A stretch of DNA of 64,000 nucleotides from Methanobacteriota archaeon (GCA_030594205.1 JAUVFR010000002.1:1-64000); one strand, 5' to 3'. Positions 16,916 through 26,338 are shown, counted from the first letter of the stretch. The notes: generated from the sequence alone by a model not told the origin. Program-made: numbers and translations.

Positions 16916-17976
16916 GACGCGAAGACTTGCTCCGGAAGCTCGAGACACGCTTGGCGGAGGGCGAGATTAGCGAGGAGACGTACCGTGAGATCAAGGCGCG
17001 TTATGACGCCACGCCGGAAGAACCCCCGGAACCCCCGGAACCCATGTCCGACGCCCCGGAGGAGGCCCCGAAGCGACCCCCAAAGAGGTCCGGCCCCTTG
17101 GACATCTCGGCCGTCGTTGGAGAGGCCGTGGACTCGGCCATGGAGCAGGTGAGCAAGACCCTCGAGGCGACGCTGGGAGATGAGCTTCACGAGCACATGG
17201 ACGACGTCAACAGGCACGTCCGGCGGGCCCTGCGGCACCTCGGCCCGCAATACGACAAGGGGCAGCGGCGCGTGGTGATCCGCTCCGTGGGCAAGGTCGC
17301 GCTCGATGAGCCTATCGAGGAGTTTCGATGCTCTGGGGCCGGGAAGGTCGCGAGCGACCTCATCGCGGAGAAGGTGCGCATCTCCGGTGCCTGCAAGATC
17401 GAAGGGCGGTGCGAGTGTGAAGTCTTCCAGGCCTCAGGCGCGGTCAAGGTGAACAAGGACCTCCAGGCCAAGAAATTCAGATCCTCCGGCTCCGCGAAGA
17501 TCGGCGGCGACCTGCGAGCCGAGGACCTCACCGTGTCCGGGATGACGGATGTCGGCGGTAGCATCACGGCGGAGACCGTCCGCGTCCAAGGCACGCTTCG
17601 CGTGCACGGCCAGGTAAAGGCCGAAACCTTCCGGTCCCGGGGCCGATTCCGAATCGGAGAGGGCCTCGAGGCGGATACCATCGAGATTCTCCTAGATGAC
17701 ACCGCCCAGGTTCCGGTCATCAAGGGAAAGGACATTGTCGTGAAGCGAAGCAAGCGTCGAGGCGCGCTTCGAACGAAGACCATCCAAGGGGATCGCGTGT
17801 CGGTCTCCGGAACACGGGCCCAGCTCGTTCGAGGGCGGGATGTGCGCATCGGCCCCCAGAGCCGCATCGACGTCGTCGAGGCGGACAAGGTGGAGGTCCA
17901 TGAGACGGCTCGGGTCGGGGAGAGACGCCCGCATCCGGCCGAGGAACCGTCCGAAGAGGAACCCTCCGCCGATTGA
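16912..17976 (+). CDS. bactofilin-like polymer-forming beta-helix protein
   Basis: A 354-residue protein. Residues 1-30 are a short SHOCT-like helical pair (LLRKLETRLAEGEISEETYREIKARY). A proline-rich linker and helix follow (35-100). Residues about 115-340 repeat a degenerate unit of the form (SSGSAKIGGDLRAEDLTVSG), the short-strand pattern of a right-handed beta helix as in bactofilins and polymer-forming cytoskeletal proteins. The C terminus is acidic. Such proteins polymerise and scaffold envelope or cytoskeletal structures; in archaea they are little studied. It follows the small leaderless frame with a 4-bp overlap, and an MFS exporter gene lies 74 bp downstream. Confidence 0.72.
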   Translation: MRREDLLRKLETRLAEGEISEETYREIKARYDATPEEPPEPPEPMSDAPEEAPKRPPKRSGPLDISAVVGEAVDSAMEQVSKTLEATLGDELHEHMDDVNRHVRRALRHLGPQYDKGQRRVVIRSVGKVALDEPIEEFRCSGAGKVASDLIAEKVRISGACKIEGRCECEVFQASGAVKVNKDLQAKKFRSSGSAKIGGDLRAEDLTVSGMTDVGGSITAETVRVQGTLRVHGQVKAETFRSRGRFRIGEGLEADTIEILLDDTAQVPVIKGKDIVVKRSKRRGALRTKTIQGDRVSVSGTRAQLVRGRDVRIGPQSRIDVVEADKVEVHETARVGERRPHPAEEPSEEEPSAD

Positions 17977-18050
17977 CGGTCCAATCTCGATCGTAGAACG
18001 ATGACCTCCTGGGGCAAGGTCCGACAGCGGTCAGTGTAGGAAGGTGGCAG

Positions 18051-19436
18051 ATGGCGGCTGCGGTGTCTCCCGGCGGTGGTTCGACTCGACGTCCCACGGG
18101 TTTCCGGGCTTTCCTGATCGTCTGGGCTGGCCAGCTTATCTCCATCCTCGGCACCGGCATGACCTCCTTTGTCATCATCTTCTTCGCGTTCCAGGTCACC
18201 CAGTCTACGACGGTTTTGGCGCTCGTCGCCCTCTCGGCCTTCGCGCCCACGGTCCTCTTTAGCCCCTTCGCCGGGACCTGGGTCGACCGGTGGAACCGAA
18301 AGCTGGTGATGGTCCTCGCGGACGTTGGGGCGGGTCTCAGCACCGCAATCCTGCTCGTGCTCCTCCTCACTGGGCGGCTGGAGATCTGGCATCTCTATCC
18401 CACCGCCGCCATCGCCGGAATCTTCTCCGCCTTCCACTTCCCCGCATACTCCGCCGCCGTCACCCTCATGATTCCGAAGGAACACTACGCACGGGCGAGC
18501 GGCTTGATCTCGATGGCCGGCGCTTTCTCGCTGATCCTGGCCCCCATCCTCGCGCCCATCTTCCTGGGACTCCTGGGCGATGTTCAAGGCCTCGCCACTG
18601 TCTTCACCATCGACATCATCACGGTCCTGGCCGCGGTGGGGACCGTGGCCTTCGTTCGCATTCCGCAACCCGCCGAGACGGAGGAGGGGGCTGCTGGCAA
18701 AGGCAGCTTTTGGACCGAGCTGGCCTACGGCTTCCGCTACATCTTCCAGCGTCGGAGTCTTCTGAACATCCAGCTCATCTTCTTTGGCGTGAATTTCGTG
18801 GCTAGTTTCGCCTTCGTCCTGATGGCCCCCCTGATCCTCACCAAGACGGACGGAAACGCCCTCGTTCTGGGGACGGTTCTCGCCGCTGGGGCCGTCGGTC
18901 AGATCGTGGGTGGGGCGGTTCTTGGCATTTGGGGCGGCCCCAAGCGCCGGATCCACGGTGTACTCTTGGGCATGGTATTCTCAAGCCTGCTGGGTATAAT
19001 CCTCTTCGGTTTCGCGCGTGAGATCGTCGTGTGGTCGGCGGCCTTTTTCCTCGGCGGCTTCTTCATCATATTCATCAACGGCTCGAACCAGGCGATCTGG
19101 CAATCGAAGGTCGCCCCGGACGTTCAAGGCCGGGTTTTCGCCGTCCGCCGCCTCATCGCCCAGATCAGCGTCCCTGCGGCCTTCGTTGTCGGAGGGTTCG
19201 CGGCCGACCTTGTCTTCGAACCCGCCATGCAGGTAGGGGGCGCGCTCGCCCCCATCTTCGGCGGAATCCTGGGCGTCGGCCCGGGGGCCGGGATTTCCCT
19301 CATGTTCGTCCTCGCGGGCATCGGGGGCGTCCTGATCGGCCTCGCCGGGTACGCCTTCCACAGCGTTCGGAAGGCGGAGGATATACTCCCTGACCACGAG
19401 GCTCGGATTGCTGATGAATCCAGAGAGGGGGAGTAA
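18051..19436 (+). CDS. MFS transporter, MFS_3/EntS-like
   Basis: A 461-residue integral membrane protein with about 12 predicted helices and the cytoplasmic DRWNRKLVM signature between helices 2 and 3 (motif A equivalent, about residues 83-91). The loop after helix 6 (about 203-220) is charged, as in other two-lobed MFS proteins. Closest in pattern to the MFS_3 group that exports siderophores or macrolides; the cargo is not deducible. An extended glycine-rich loop near the last helices (about 390-415) is somewhat long. It follows the bactofilin-like gene with a 74-bp gap containing a ggaagg ribosome-binding stretch. Confidence 0.85.
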   Translation: MAAAVSPGGGSTRRPTGFRAFLIVWAGQLISILGTGMTSFVIIFFAFQVTQSTTVLALVALSAFAPTVLFSPFAGTWVDRWNRKLVMVLADVGAGLSTAILLVLLLTGRLEIWHLYPTAAIAGIFSAFHFPAYSAAVTLMIPKEHYARASGLISMAGAFSLILAPILAPIFLGLLGDVQGLATVFTIDIITVLAAVGTVAFVRIPQPAETEEGAAGKGSFWTELAYGFRYIFQRRSLLNIQLIFFGVNFVASFAFVLMAPLILTKTDGNALVLGTVLAAGAVGQIVGGAVLGIWGGPKRRIHGVLLGMVFSSLLGIILFGFAREIVVWSAAFFLGGFFIIFINGSNQAIWQSKVAPDVQGRVFAVRRLIAQISVPAAFVVGGFAADLVFEPAMQVGGALAPIFGGILGVGPGAGISLMFVLAGIGGVLIGLAGYAFHSVRKAEDILPDHEARIADESREGE

Positions 19437-19462
19437 GGTGCAGGGCGAAGGGGAGGGTACGC

Positions 19463-19840
19463 CTAAAAGCACGGATCGAAGTTCAACTTGAAGGCCGGAA
19501 AGAGGTCCTCCGTCTCGTCCTTGAATTGCCTAATCTCTTCCATCATCGCCCGAAATACGGTCTCTTCCCGATCTGCGATGTCGCGCACGGGCTCCGAGAG
19601 GCTGTTGAGGTCCGCGCTGGCCTCCAGGGACGCGAGGTCCTTGCGGACGCCCACGATCCGGTCCTGGAGCTCCAGCAACGAGCCGATGAGCTCGGGGCCC
19701 ACGACGAACCCCATGGCACTCCAGGTGTGCATGAACAGGACGTAGGTGTTGATCTCGCGTGCGAGGATGCGAAGCCAACTGGTGGTCCCCTGGATCGTGT
19801 CGGGAATCGGGGGAGCCGACTCGACCACCTCGTCCCTCAT
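19463..19840 (-). CDS. hypothetical helical protein
   Basis: A 125-residue, mostly helical protein of unknown function. Two long amphipathic helices can be read (about 20-70 and 80-115), and the C terminus ends in a cysteine near the last residue. No signal peptide or membrane helix. It is transcribed convergently with the MFS gene and divergently from the Elp3 gene, whose ATG is about 60 bp away. Confidence 0.6.
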   Translation of the reverse strand: MRDEVVESAPPIPDTIQGTTSWLRILAREINTYVLFMHTWSAMGFVVGPELIGSLLELQDRIVGVRKDLASLEASADLNSLSEPVRDIADREETVFRAMMEEIRQFKDETEDLFPAFKLNFDPCF

Positions 19841-19898
19841 CTGGACTCCTTCAGAGGTCTGGCGGCCTTAACCTTAACCGTTTTTAGGGGGCGACCGA

Positions 19899-21440
19899 AT
19901 GCTCGCTCGGATGGAGCCCCTCGCCGAGCTCGCTCAACGCGTCGTACGTCGTGAGGTATGGGATCTGGAGGCCTTAGAGGAGGCGAAACGAGATACGTGC
20001 CGCGTCCACGGCCTGAACCGCGTCCCACGCAACTTCGAGATCCTCCGATTCGTGCCGGAGTCTGACGAGGCGGCCCGGGCCCTCCTCCGGGCGAAGCCCG
20101 TTCGGACGGCGTCGGGCGTGGCTGTCGTCACGGTGATGACCTCGCCTGCCCCGTGCCCGCACGGCCGATGTGTCTACTGCCCCGGTGGCGTGGAATGGGG
20201 CACCCCCCAGGCGTATCTGGGGACGGAGCCGGCAGCGAGGAGAGCCGCCCGTTCGCAATACGATTCCCGATCGCAAACGGAGGCCCGCCTCCATCAGCTC
20301 GCGACCATTGGCCATTCCACGGACAAGGTGGACCTCATCATCATCGGGGGCACCTTCACCTCCCGTTCCAGGCGGTACCTCGAGGCCTTTACGAAGGGAT
20401 GCTTCGACGGCCTGAACGAGCGGGAGGCGGACACCCTCGAAGAGGCCCATCGGTGGAACGAGGGAGCGCCCCATCGATGCATCGGCCTCACCGTGGAGAC
20501 GAGGCCCGATTGCTTCGACGCACAGGAGGTCGAGGAATGCCTAGGTCTCGGGGTCACGAGAGTGGAACTCGGCGTCCAGACCCTCCACGAAGACGTCCTC
20601 CGTCGGGTCAACCGGGGACACGGCCTCGAGGAGGTGATGCGCGCGACTCGGCGGTCCAAGGACGCGGGCCTGAAGGTGGGCTATCACATGATGCCGGGTC
20701 TGCCGGGAAGCAGCTATGACCGGGACCTCTGGGCACTCCGGGAGCTCTTCGACAACCCCGCGTATCGGCCGGACATGCTGAAGGTGTATCCCACCCTCGT
20801 CGTGAAGGGCACCGGACTCCACCGTCTCTGGCTTCGCGGGGAGTACGAGGAGATGGAGACGGAGGAGGCCGCTCGGCTCCTGGCGGAGGCCAAGCCGCAT
20901 GTGCCCTCCTACGTCCGCATCCTTCGGGTGAATCGGGAGATCGGGGCCGCCGACATTGAGGCCGGGGTCAAGAAGGGGCACCTGCGGCAACTGGTTCGAG
21001 AGCGCATGGAGGCGCAGGGCACCCGCTGCCGTTGTGTACGATGCCGGGAAGTAGGTCTGCGTCGCGCCCCGGTGGACCCGGAGGAGGTCACCCTGGGGAG
21101 GCTGAGGTACGAGGCAAGCGGGGGCCAGGAGATCTTCCTCAGCTACGAGGACTTCGCTCGTGAGCTTCTCGTGGGATACGCGCGATTGCGCCTTTGCGAG
21201 TCCGATGCCTTCCTCCGGGAGCTGAAGGTCTTCGGTCCGATGGTGCCGTTCCGGCAAGTCCCGGGGGCGCGATGGCAGCATCGTGGATACGGGAAGGCCC
21301 TCATGGCCGAGGCCGAGCGCGAGGCGCAGGGGGAAGGCTTCCGCCAGCTCCGGGTCATGAGCGGGGTGGGCGTCCGGGGGTACTACCGCAAACTCGGCTA
21401 CCGGCTCGAGCTGCCCTATATGGTCAAAGGCCTCTCATAG
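19899..21440 (+). CDS. elp3: tRNA uridine(34) acetyltransferase Elp3
   Basis: A 513-residue radical-SAM/acetyltransferase that carboxymethylates U34 of tRNA; archaeal Elp3 acts without the other Elongator subunits. The radical-SAM cluster motif is SPAPCPHGRCVYCPGG (about residues 86-101). LTVETRPDC and ELGVQTLHEDVLRRVNRGH are SAM-domain hallmarks, CRCVRCREVG (about 377-386) is the zinc-binding part, and the C-terminal GNAT domain (about 400-513) contains HRGYGKALMAEAE for acetyl-CoA binding. The start may be 19899 or the second ATG at 19911; both leave the core intact. Confidence 0.95.
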   Translation: MLARMEPLAELAQRVVRREVWDLEALEEAKRDTCRVHGLNRVPRNFEILRFVPESDEAARALLRAKPVRTASGVAVVTVMTSPAPCPHGRCVYCPGGVEWGTPQAYLGTEPAARRAARSQYDSRSQTEARLHQLATIGHSTDKVDLIIIGGTFTSRSRRYLEAFTKGCFDGLNEREADTLEEAHRWNEGAPHRCIGLTVETRPDCFDAQEVEECLGLGVTRVELGVQTLHEDVLRRVNRGHGLEEVMRATRRSKDAGLKVGYHMMPGLPGSSYDRDLWALRELFDNPAYRPDMLKVYPTLVVKGTGLHRLWLRGEYEEMETEEAARLLAEAKPHVPSYVRILRVNREIGAADIEAGVKKGHLRQLVRERMEAQGTRCRCVRCREVGLRRAPVDPEEVTLGRLRYEASGGQEIFLSYEDFARELLVGYARLRLCESDAFLRELKVFGPMVPFRQVPGARWQHRGYGKALMAEAEREAQGEGFRQLRVMSGVGVRGYYRKLGYRLELPYMVKGLS

Positions 21441-22224
21441 CCCCGTCTCCGGTTCGAAGGAGTTCGAGTATGGGGCGTCCCTCGGTCTTCGCGAATCGAC
21501 GCAGCGCCGGCATGACCCCCGATCCGTATTGAGCGGCTTTCTTGGGCCGTTCGACGATGGACGACGGGAGGCCAGCTTCCGCTGCCACCCTTCGAAGCAA
21601 GTCCTTCCGCCGTGGCCCCGTGCGCAGGCTGATGGGAAGGGCCTGGGTCGGGCCGAGGACGAGGGGGTGGCAATACGGGAGTCGGAGCTCCTTCCCGTGG
21701 TAGAGGGCCATCGCCTCTTCCCGCGGAACCGTCTCCCGGAGGAGGGATTCGACGTCGCGGTTGAGGGCCTCACGCAACGCCTCCCGATCGAGGCCCTCGT
21801 ATCGAGCATAGCCTCCGAAGAGCTCGTCGGCCCCCTGTCCGGCCAGGACCCGATGCGCCGGCGCATGCTGGAGCAAGATCCACAGGGGGAGCTCGAAGGA
21901 GAGTGTCACCGCGTTCAATCGGGGGAATGCCTTGAGGAGGGCGACCGCCTCGCGCCGCAGGAGCTCATCATTGAGGAGGACGGGTCGCCAACCGAAGCCC
22001 AGGAGACGGGCCGCCTCGGAGGCGTTCACGAGATCCGGTGAGTTCGGATATCCCACCGTGAGGGCCGATGTCTGAGCGTGCTCTCGCGCCAGGGCCCCAA
22101 CCACGGAGCTGTCCAGGCCCCCCGAGAAGGCCAAGGTGAGACGCCCTCCGGGGGCAGCCATTTCGCGAACTGCCTCCCGGAGTCCTTCCAGGATCTGCTG
22201 GGCGGCACTCAGGTCAGAGGGCAT
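21424..22224 (-). CDS. asparagine synthetase C-terminal-domain protein (glutaminase-less)
   Basis: A 266-residue ATP-pyrophosphatase of the asparagine synthetase synthase-domain type. The PP-loop is LAFSGGLDSSVVGA (about residues 33-46), and QGADELFGGYARY (about 132-144) is the second hallmark. The N-terminal glutamine amidotransferase domain of AsnB is missing, so any amidation would have to use ammonia or a separate subunit; many short archaeal members have no assigned substrate. The ATG at 22224 is chosen; it overlaps the end of the GlyRS gene by 11 bp, placing it last in a four-gene minus-strand run. Confidence 0.8.
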   Translation of the reverse strand: MPSDLSAAQQILEGLREAVREMAAPGGRLTLAFSGGLDSSVVGALAREHAQTSALTVGYPNSPDLVNASEAARLLGFGWRPVLLNDELLRREAVALLKAFPRLNAVTLSFELPLWILLQHAPAHRVLAGQGADELFGGYARYEGLDREALREALNRDVESLLRETVPREEAMALYHGKELRLPYCHPLVLGPTQALPISLRTGPRRKDLLRRVAAEAGLPSSIVERPKKAAQYGSGVMPALRRFAKTEGRPILELLRTGDGAMRGL

Positions 22225-23698
22225 CGAAGTCGGTGGTTCCCTCAAGCAGCCCCTGCAACGTCCCGCGGAGGTTCTTGACCGCTACCCTCGCCTGCTTCGT
22301 GGTATCCCTATCTCGGAGGGTGACATCGTCCTGTTCCAGGCTGTCGTAGTCAACCGTTATGCAGTACGGCGTGCCGATCTCGTCCATCCGGGCGTACCGT
22401 CGACCGATGCTCCCGGAGGCGTCGTAGGAGGCTTCGATCCACGTGCGGGCCTCGCGATAGAGGCCCTCCGCCATGTCCGGAAGGCCGTCTTTCTTCACCA
22501 GGGGGAACACACCGAGGGTCACCGGTGCCAGACGTGGGGGCAGGTGCAGGACCGCCTTCTCGCCCGTCTCGTAGCCCAGATCCAACATGGCCCATACGTT
22601 CCGATCGACCCCAAAGCTCAGTTCCAACACATGGGGGACGAAGCGTCGGCCGTCGTGGAAGACGGTCATCTTCACGCCCGAGCGGTCCTGATGCCGGCTC
22701 AGGTCGTAGTCCGTCCGGTAGTGGACGCCCCCCACCTCCTGGAAGCCTCCCCAAGACTCCAGGGCCACCTGGACGTCAAAGTGGATTCGGTTGTAGAAGG
22801 CCCGCTCCTCTTCCGAGAGCTCGTAGAATCGGAACGCTTCGGGGGGAACCTGGAGGGTGTCCAGGTAGAAGGCCTGCACCTTGGCCATGTGGTACAGGTA
22901 GAACGGCGGGAGATCTCCCTGTTCAAGGAGCGTTCCGAGGGTGGGCATAGCGACTTCATCTCGATGGGTGGCCCACATCAGCCGGAGGGTTGTGTTCTCG
23001 AGTTCCTCCAGACTGAGCAGGGCGTCGAAGCCCTCCGGGTCGAAGAAGATCTGGAGCTCCGCCTGGTGGAACTCGCGGAGTCGGTAGGCACCCTGCCGAG
23101 GGGAAATCTCGTTCCGATACGCCCTCCCCACGATGGCCAGGCCCAGGGGAAGGCGCTTCCGAAGGATCTCGAACGCCCGTTTGAAACCCAGATAGGCCCC
23201 CTGGGCCGTCTCCGGTCGGAGGAAGGCCTGCTCATCCCCCTTCGGCCCGATGGCCACCGGGAACATCAGGTGAAAGGCCGTCGGCTCCCCCAGTCTGCCC
23301 CCGCAGTTGGGACACACAATGCCCTCCTCCCGAATGGCCTGTCGGACCTGTTCGACGTCCATCCCTTCCCCCGAGGTCCCGGTGGCCGCCTGGATAAGCT
23401 CGTCCGCCTTGTGCGTCTCCTTGCACTGGGTGCACGGGACCAGGACATCCGCGAAGAGGTCCACGTGGCCAGAGGCCTCCAAGGCCACGTGGGGCTGGAT
23501 GGTGGGCGTGTCGACAAGGTGGTAGTTGTCCCCCAGCTGGAGGAAGAAGGCCAACCATAGATCCTCCCAATTCCGCCGGAGGCGCGCCCCGTAGGGTCCG
23601 TAGTCATAGAAACCAGCCAGGCCCCCATAGATCTCGGCGGAGGGAAGCAGAAAGCCCCTCCGCAGGGAGAGGGACATCAACTCGTCGTATCGGCCCAT
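22214..23698 (-). CDS. glyS: glycyl-tRNA synthetase, class II (archaeal type)
   Basis: A 494-residue alpha2-type GlyRS that charges tRNA-Gly. Class II motif 1 lies near residue 30 (GLAGFYDYGPYGARL), motif 2 near RNEISPRQGAYRLREFHQAE (about 198-217), and motif 3 near the GVDRNVWAML region. Paired cysteines (CTQCKE near 92 and CPNCGG near 131) form the zinc site of archaeal enzymes. FRPETAQGAY is the glycine-enzyme signature. Slightly shorter than other archaeal GlyRS (about 550-570). It follows the CBS gene by 10 bp. Confidence 0.95.
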   Translation of the reverse strand: MGRYDELMSLSLRRGFLLPSAEIYGGLAGFYDYGPYGARLRRNWEDLWLAFFLQLGDNYHLVDTPTIQPHVALEASGHVDLFADVLVPCTQCKETHKADELIQAATGTSGEGMDVEQVRQAIREEGIVCPNCGGRLGEPTAFHLMFPVAIGPKGDEQAFLRPETAQGAYLGFKRAFEILRKRLPLGLAIVGRAYRNEISPRQGAYRLREFHQAELQIFFDPEGFDALLSLEELENTTLRLMWATHRDEVAMPTLGTLLEQGDLPPFYLYHMAKVQAFYLDTLQVPPEAFRFYELSEEERAFYNRIHFDVQVALESWGGFQEVGGVHYRTDYDLSRHQDRSGVKMTVFHDGRRFVPHVLELSFGVDRNVWAMLDLGYETGEKAVLHLPPRLAPVTLGVFPLVKKDGLPDMAEGLYREARTWIEASYDASGSIGRRYARMDEIGTPYCITVDYDSLEQDDVTLRDRDTTKQARVAVKNLRGTLQGLLEGTTDFDAL

Positions 23699-23708
23699 CC
23701 CCGATCCC

Positions 23709-24578
23709 TTAGAGGAGGCAGCCGAGGACGTCCAGCTCCGTCAGGAGGCCCTCGAGGCGGTTGTGGGGGTCCATGACAGGAAGCTGGCCGTAGTCGTTCT
23801 TCCGCATCGTTCGGGCCGCCTCACTCACTCCCGTCTTGGTCGAGACCGTCACCACATCGCGTATCATGACCTCCTTCACGGCCATGTCGGGGAGTTCCAC
23901 CTTCTCGACGTCGTAGTAGAGGCGCATGACGTTCCGGAGCCCGTCCCAGCTCCACGAATCATCCTCCTGGGCCAGGCCCATGTCCTGGATCGCGGCGCTC
24001 CCGTCCACACGGCTCAACCCGAAGATATCCCGGTCCGTGAGGATGCCGGAGAGCTGTCCATGGTCATCGAGGACGGGGAGGGCGAAAACCTTCGCAATGG
24101 CCATGATGGTGTTGGCCGTCTGGATGGGGGTCCCCTCGTAGACGGCGACCGCCGTCGAGGTGAGCAACTCCTCTACCGGGGTCTCCAATCGCTTCTCGTC
24201 CACGACCCCCAAGAAATCGGCGGGGGTGACGATGCCCACGACATGGGAGTTCTCCTTGACCGTCGCGTGGTAGATTCCCCCCTCCACGAGGATTCGGGCG
24301 AGGTCCTGGAGGGGGGTATCGGGCGAGACCACCGGGTAGTCCCGCTCCACCAGGAGGGCGAGCTGCTCCTCCTCAGGCCGGGCGAAGATGTGCTTCCGGG
24401 CCACAAAGCCCGCATAGGTGCCGTCGCTACGGATCACCGGGACTCCCGTGATCTTGTTCGTCACCAGGATGCGGAGGACGTCCGTGCGGTTGCCGGGGAG
24501 CGTGGCGACGATAGGGTCCTCGGTCATGATGTCCTTGACCCGCTGTTCTTCTGCCACGATCAGTCCTTCGGGAGCCAT
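23709..24578 (-). CDS. four-CBS-domain protein
   Basis: A 289-residue protein made of four CBS repeats in two Bateman modules. Repeat starts are recognisable at VKDIMTEDPIVATLPGN (about 14), VERDYPVVSPDTPLQ (about 77), VEELLTSTAVAVYEGTP (about 134) and VKEVMIRDVVTVSTKTG (about 229). Such proteins bind adenine nucleotides or SAM and act as energy or metabolite sensors; the partner is unknown. The start is placed at the ATG 24578, which overlaps the 3' end of the amidohydrolase gene by 19 bp; an upstream in-frame ATG at 24602 would lie deeper in that gene. Confidence 0.88.
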   Translation of the reverse strand: MAPEGLIVAEEQRVKDIMTEDPIVATLPGNRTDVLRILVTNKITGVPVIRSDGTYAGFVARKHIFARPEEEQLALLVERDYPVVSPDTPLQDLARILVEGGIYHATVKENSHVVGIVTPADFLGVVDEKRLETPVEELLTSTAVAVYEGTPIQTANTIMAIAKVFALPVLDDHGQLSGILTDRDIFGLSRVDGSAAIQDMGLAQEDDSWSWDGLRNVMRLYYDVEKVELPDMAVKEVMIRDVVTVSTKTGVSEAARTMRKNDYGQLPVMDPHNRLEGLLTELDVLGCLL

Positions 24579-25651
24579 CCCCGTTCCCGATCCCAGGTCC
24601 ATGGCCCGATGGCCAAGAGGGCGATGTCGGCCTCCGTGGCCTTGATCACACGGTAGGCGGCGTCACCCCCCCAAGGGAGATCCAGGACCAGGAAGTTGCA
24701 GGGTGCGCCTTCTTGGATGGCCATACGAGAGGGTCCCGTTAAAAGGTTAGCGGCCTCGTAGCCCATGGCCAGGATGGCCTCGGGGGGGACACCGCCATGG
24801 AGTTTGGCGACCTGATATGCGAACTCCATCTCTCGCATGACGGACGGATGGGCAAACATCGCGTTGTCCGTCCCCAACATGAGTCGAAGTCCGGCATCGC
24901 GCATGCCGGGGATGTCCGGCACCCGTCCGAAGAACATCTGGCTCCGGGGGGTGAGAGCCACGGGGATGTCCTCCTCCGCACATCGTTCCCAGTCGGATCG
25001 TCGCCCGGCTGTCATATGGACGAGGAAGTCGGGATGCAAGTCCAAGACCCGATCGATGTCTTCACGGAACACCTCGCTGGCATGAAGAGCGAAGGGGAGT
25101 CCGCTGGCCTTCACGTGTCGGGCCAGCTGTTTCAGAGCGCCCGACTCCCAGTCGGACACGCTGCTCACCCCGACCCCGTCTGCGATCTTCAGCAGTGCTG
25201 CGATTTCTCTTTGGTCGTAGTCCAACCCCTGCGGACGACCCAGGGCGGCAACTTCGACCGGCAGGTCCGAGGCGCCATCCCGAAGGGCGGTGAGCCCGCG
25301 CTGACCCCCCTCGCGGAAGTCGAGGGAAGCTGTCGTGCCGCCCCGAAGCATCCTTTGCAAGGCACCTCGTATGGCCGCCGTGAGTTCCTCCTGCGAGGCT
25401 TCTTTGAGACGACGGAACTTCAAGCCGTCGGGAGGGGCGACAACCTCCTCCAGCGAGCCTTGAGGTTCCTCGAGGACGACGGCATCGCCAAGGTGCGTGT
25501 GGGCATTGACAAATCCCGGCAAGATGAGGCCTTTGGAGAGGACATCGCCCTTCGCCTTCCGGGAGACCTCCGTGATGGTGCCATCGTGGAAGCGGACGGT
25601 ACCCTTCTCGAACCCCTCTGGCGAATAGAGCCAGCCCGACGCCGTCGGCAA
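24560..25651 (-). CDS. metal-dependent amidohydrolase/deaminase
   Basis: A 363-residue amidohydrolase-superfamily enzyme. Metal ligands are visible: HTHLGD (about residues 51-56) after GLILPGFVNA, ALHASEV (about 193) and GTDNAM (about 263). An N-terminal beta-sandwich half (about 1-45) and a short C-terminal strand set complete the usual frame. The family includes guanine, cytosine and 5-methylthioadenosine deaminases; the substrate cannot be assigned. First gene of the minus-strand run amidohydrolase-CBS-GlyRS-asparagine-synthetase-like, with overlapping or near-overlapping ends. Confidence 0.85.
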   Translation of the reverse strand: MPTASGWLYSPEGFEKGTVRFHDGTITEVSRKAKGDVLSKGLILPGFVNAHTHLGDAVVLEEPQGSLEEVVAPPDGLKFRRLKEASQEELTAAIRGALQRMLRGGTTASLDFREGGQRGLTALRDGASDLPVEVAALGRPQGLDYDQREIAALLKIADGVGVSSVSDWESGALKQLARHVKASGLPFALHASEVFREDIDRVLDLHPDFLVHMTAGRRSDWERCAEEDIPVALTPRSQMFFGRVPDIPGMRDAGLRLMLGTDNAMFAHPSVMREMEFAYQVAKLHGGVPPEAILAMGYEAANLLTGPSRMAIQEGAPCNFLVLDLPWGGDAAYRVIKATEADIALLAIGPWTWDRERGWLPKD

Positions 25652-25741
25652 CGCTCGTCGAACCCTCTTGGGTGTTAAACCCCTTTCCTTGGTCCTCGCG
25701 GAGGCTGAGGGTAATGAGTCGGGGCCGATAACCGGGGGACT

Positions 25742-25757
25742 ATCTTCTTATACAGGG
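25742..25757 (+). promoter_or_regulatory. TATA box for the membrane protein gene at 25779
   Basis: atcttcttatacaggg contains a TATA-like box whose centre is about 27 nt before the ATG at 25779, consistent with a leaderless transcript. Confidence 0.55.
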
Positions 25758-25778
25758 AAAAGCGAGCCGTCGCCTGCC

Positions 25779-26315
25779 ATGAGCTATCCCTACTCAGGGT
25801 ACTATCCCCGACCCAGGTCCCCTGGACGGGGCTACGGCGTACTGGGATTCCTGGCGGCCCTCGGGATTCTCTATGCTGCCTTTTACCTCTCCCCCACGGC
25901 CTATCCGCTGGAACAAGCGGTGCTGATCGGCGTCGGAGCGGTCTTTTTGGGAGGCTTCATCAGTCGCAACGGGAAGCGGGGCGCCACGGTGGGCTTCCTT
26001 CTCCTGTTCCTGCCCCTCCTCCTGGTCGGCATCCTCATGTTCGGTGCCGCCTTCCTCGGACCGATCGCTGAGGTGGCCCCGGCTCTTCCTGGGGTCTTCG
26101 AGGGTCTGGCCTTGGATTTGGGCCGGGGCCTCGTGGCGAGCGTCGGGCTCGCGCTCATCGTGGCGAGCTTCATCCTCGGTCTCGTGGGCGCCCTCATTGG
26201 CGGAGTTGCGGGCCTGATTTCTGGGAAGGTCCTCCCCCTGACGCCGCCGACGGAGGAGGACGCGTACGAGCAGCCCTGGGAGTACCCACCAGGCCAGGGC
26301 GGAGGACCCTGGTAG
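25779..26315 (+). CDS. predicted membrane protein with tyrosine-rich N terminus
   Basis: A 178-residue protein with four predicted membrane helices (about 20-38, 46-62, 68-92 and 121-155) between a short YPYSGYYPRPRSPGRG N terminus and a hydrophilic, proline-rich C terminus. The helices are glycine-rich. Function not recognised. The ATG at 25779 is chosen because a TATA box sits at leaderless distance. tRNA-Thr follows 54 bp downstream. Confidence 0.65.
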   Translation: MSYPYSGYYPRPRSPGRGYGVLGFLAALGILYAAFYLSPTAYPLEQAVLIGVGAVFLGGFISRNGKRGATVGFLLLFLPLLLVGILMFGAAFLGPIAEVAPALPGVFEGLALDLGRGLVASVGLALIVASFILGLVGALIGGVAGLISGKVLPLTPPTEEDAYEQPWEYPPGQGGGPW

Positions 26316-26338
26316 GCCCCCAACCCTCGCGTCTCCAA

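Noticed and set aside
17187..18956. 589-codon minus-strand frame across the bactofilin-like and MFS genes
   Set aside because: It crosses two well-supported plus-strand genes and their spacer and has no recognisable domain.
22136..23560. 474-codon plus-strand frame opposite GlyRS
   Set aside because: GlyRS on the minus strand has all class II motifs; the opposite frame is an antisense artefact.
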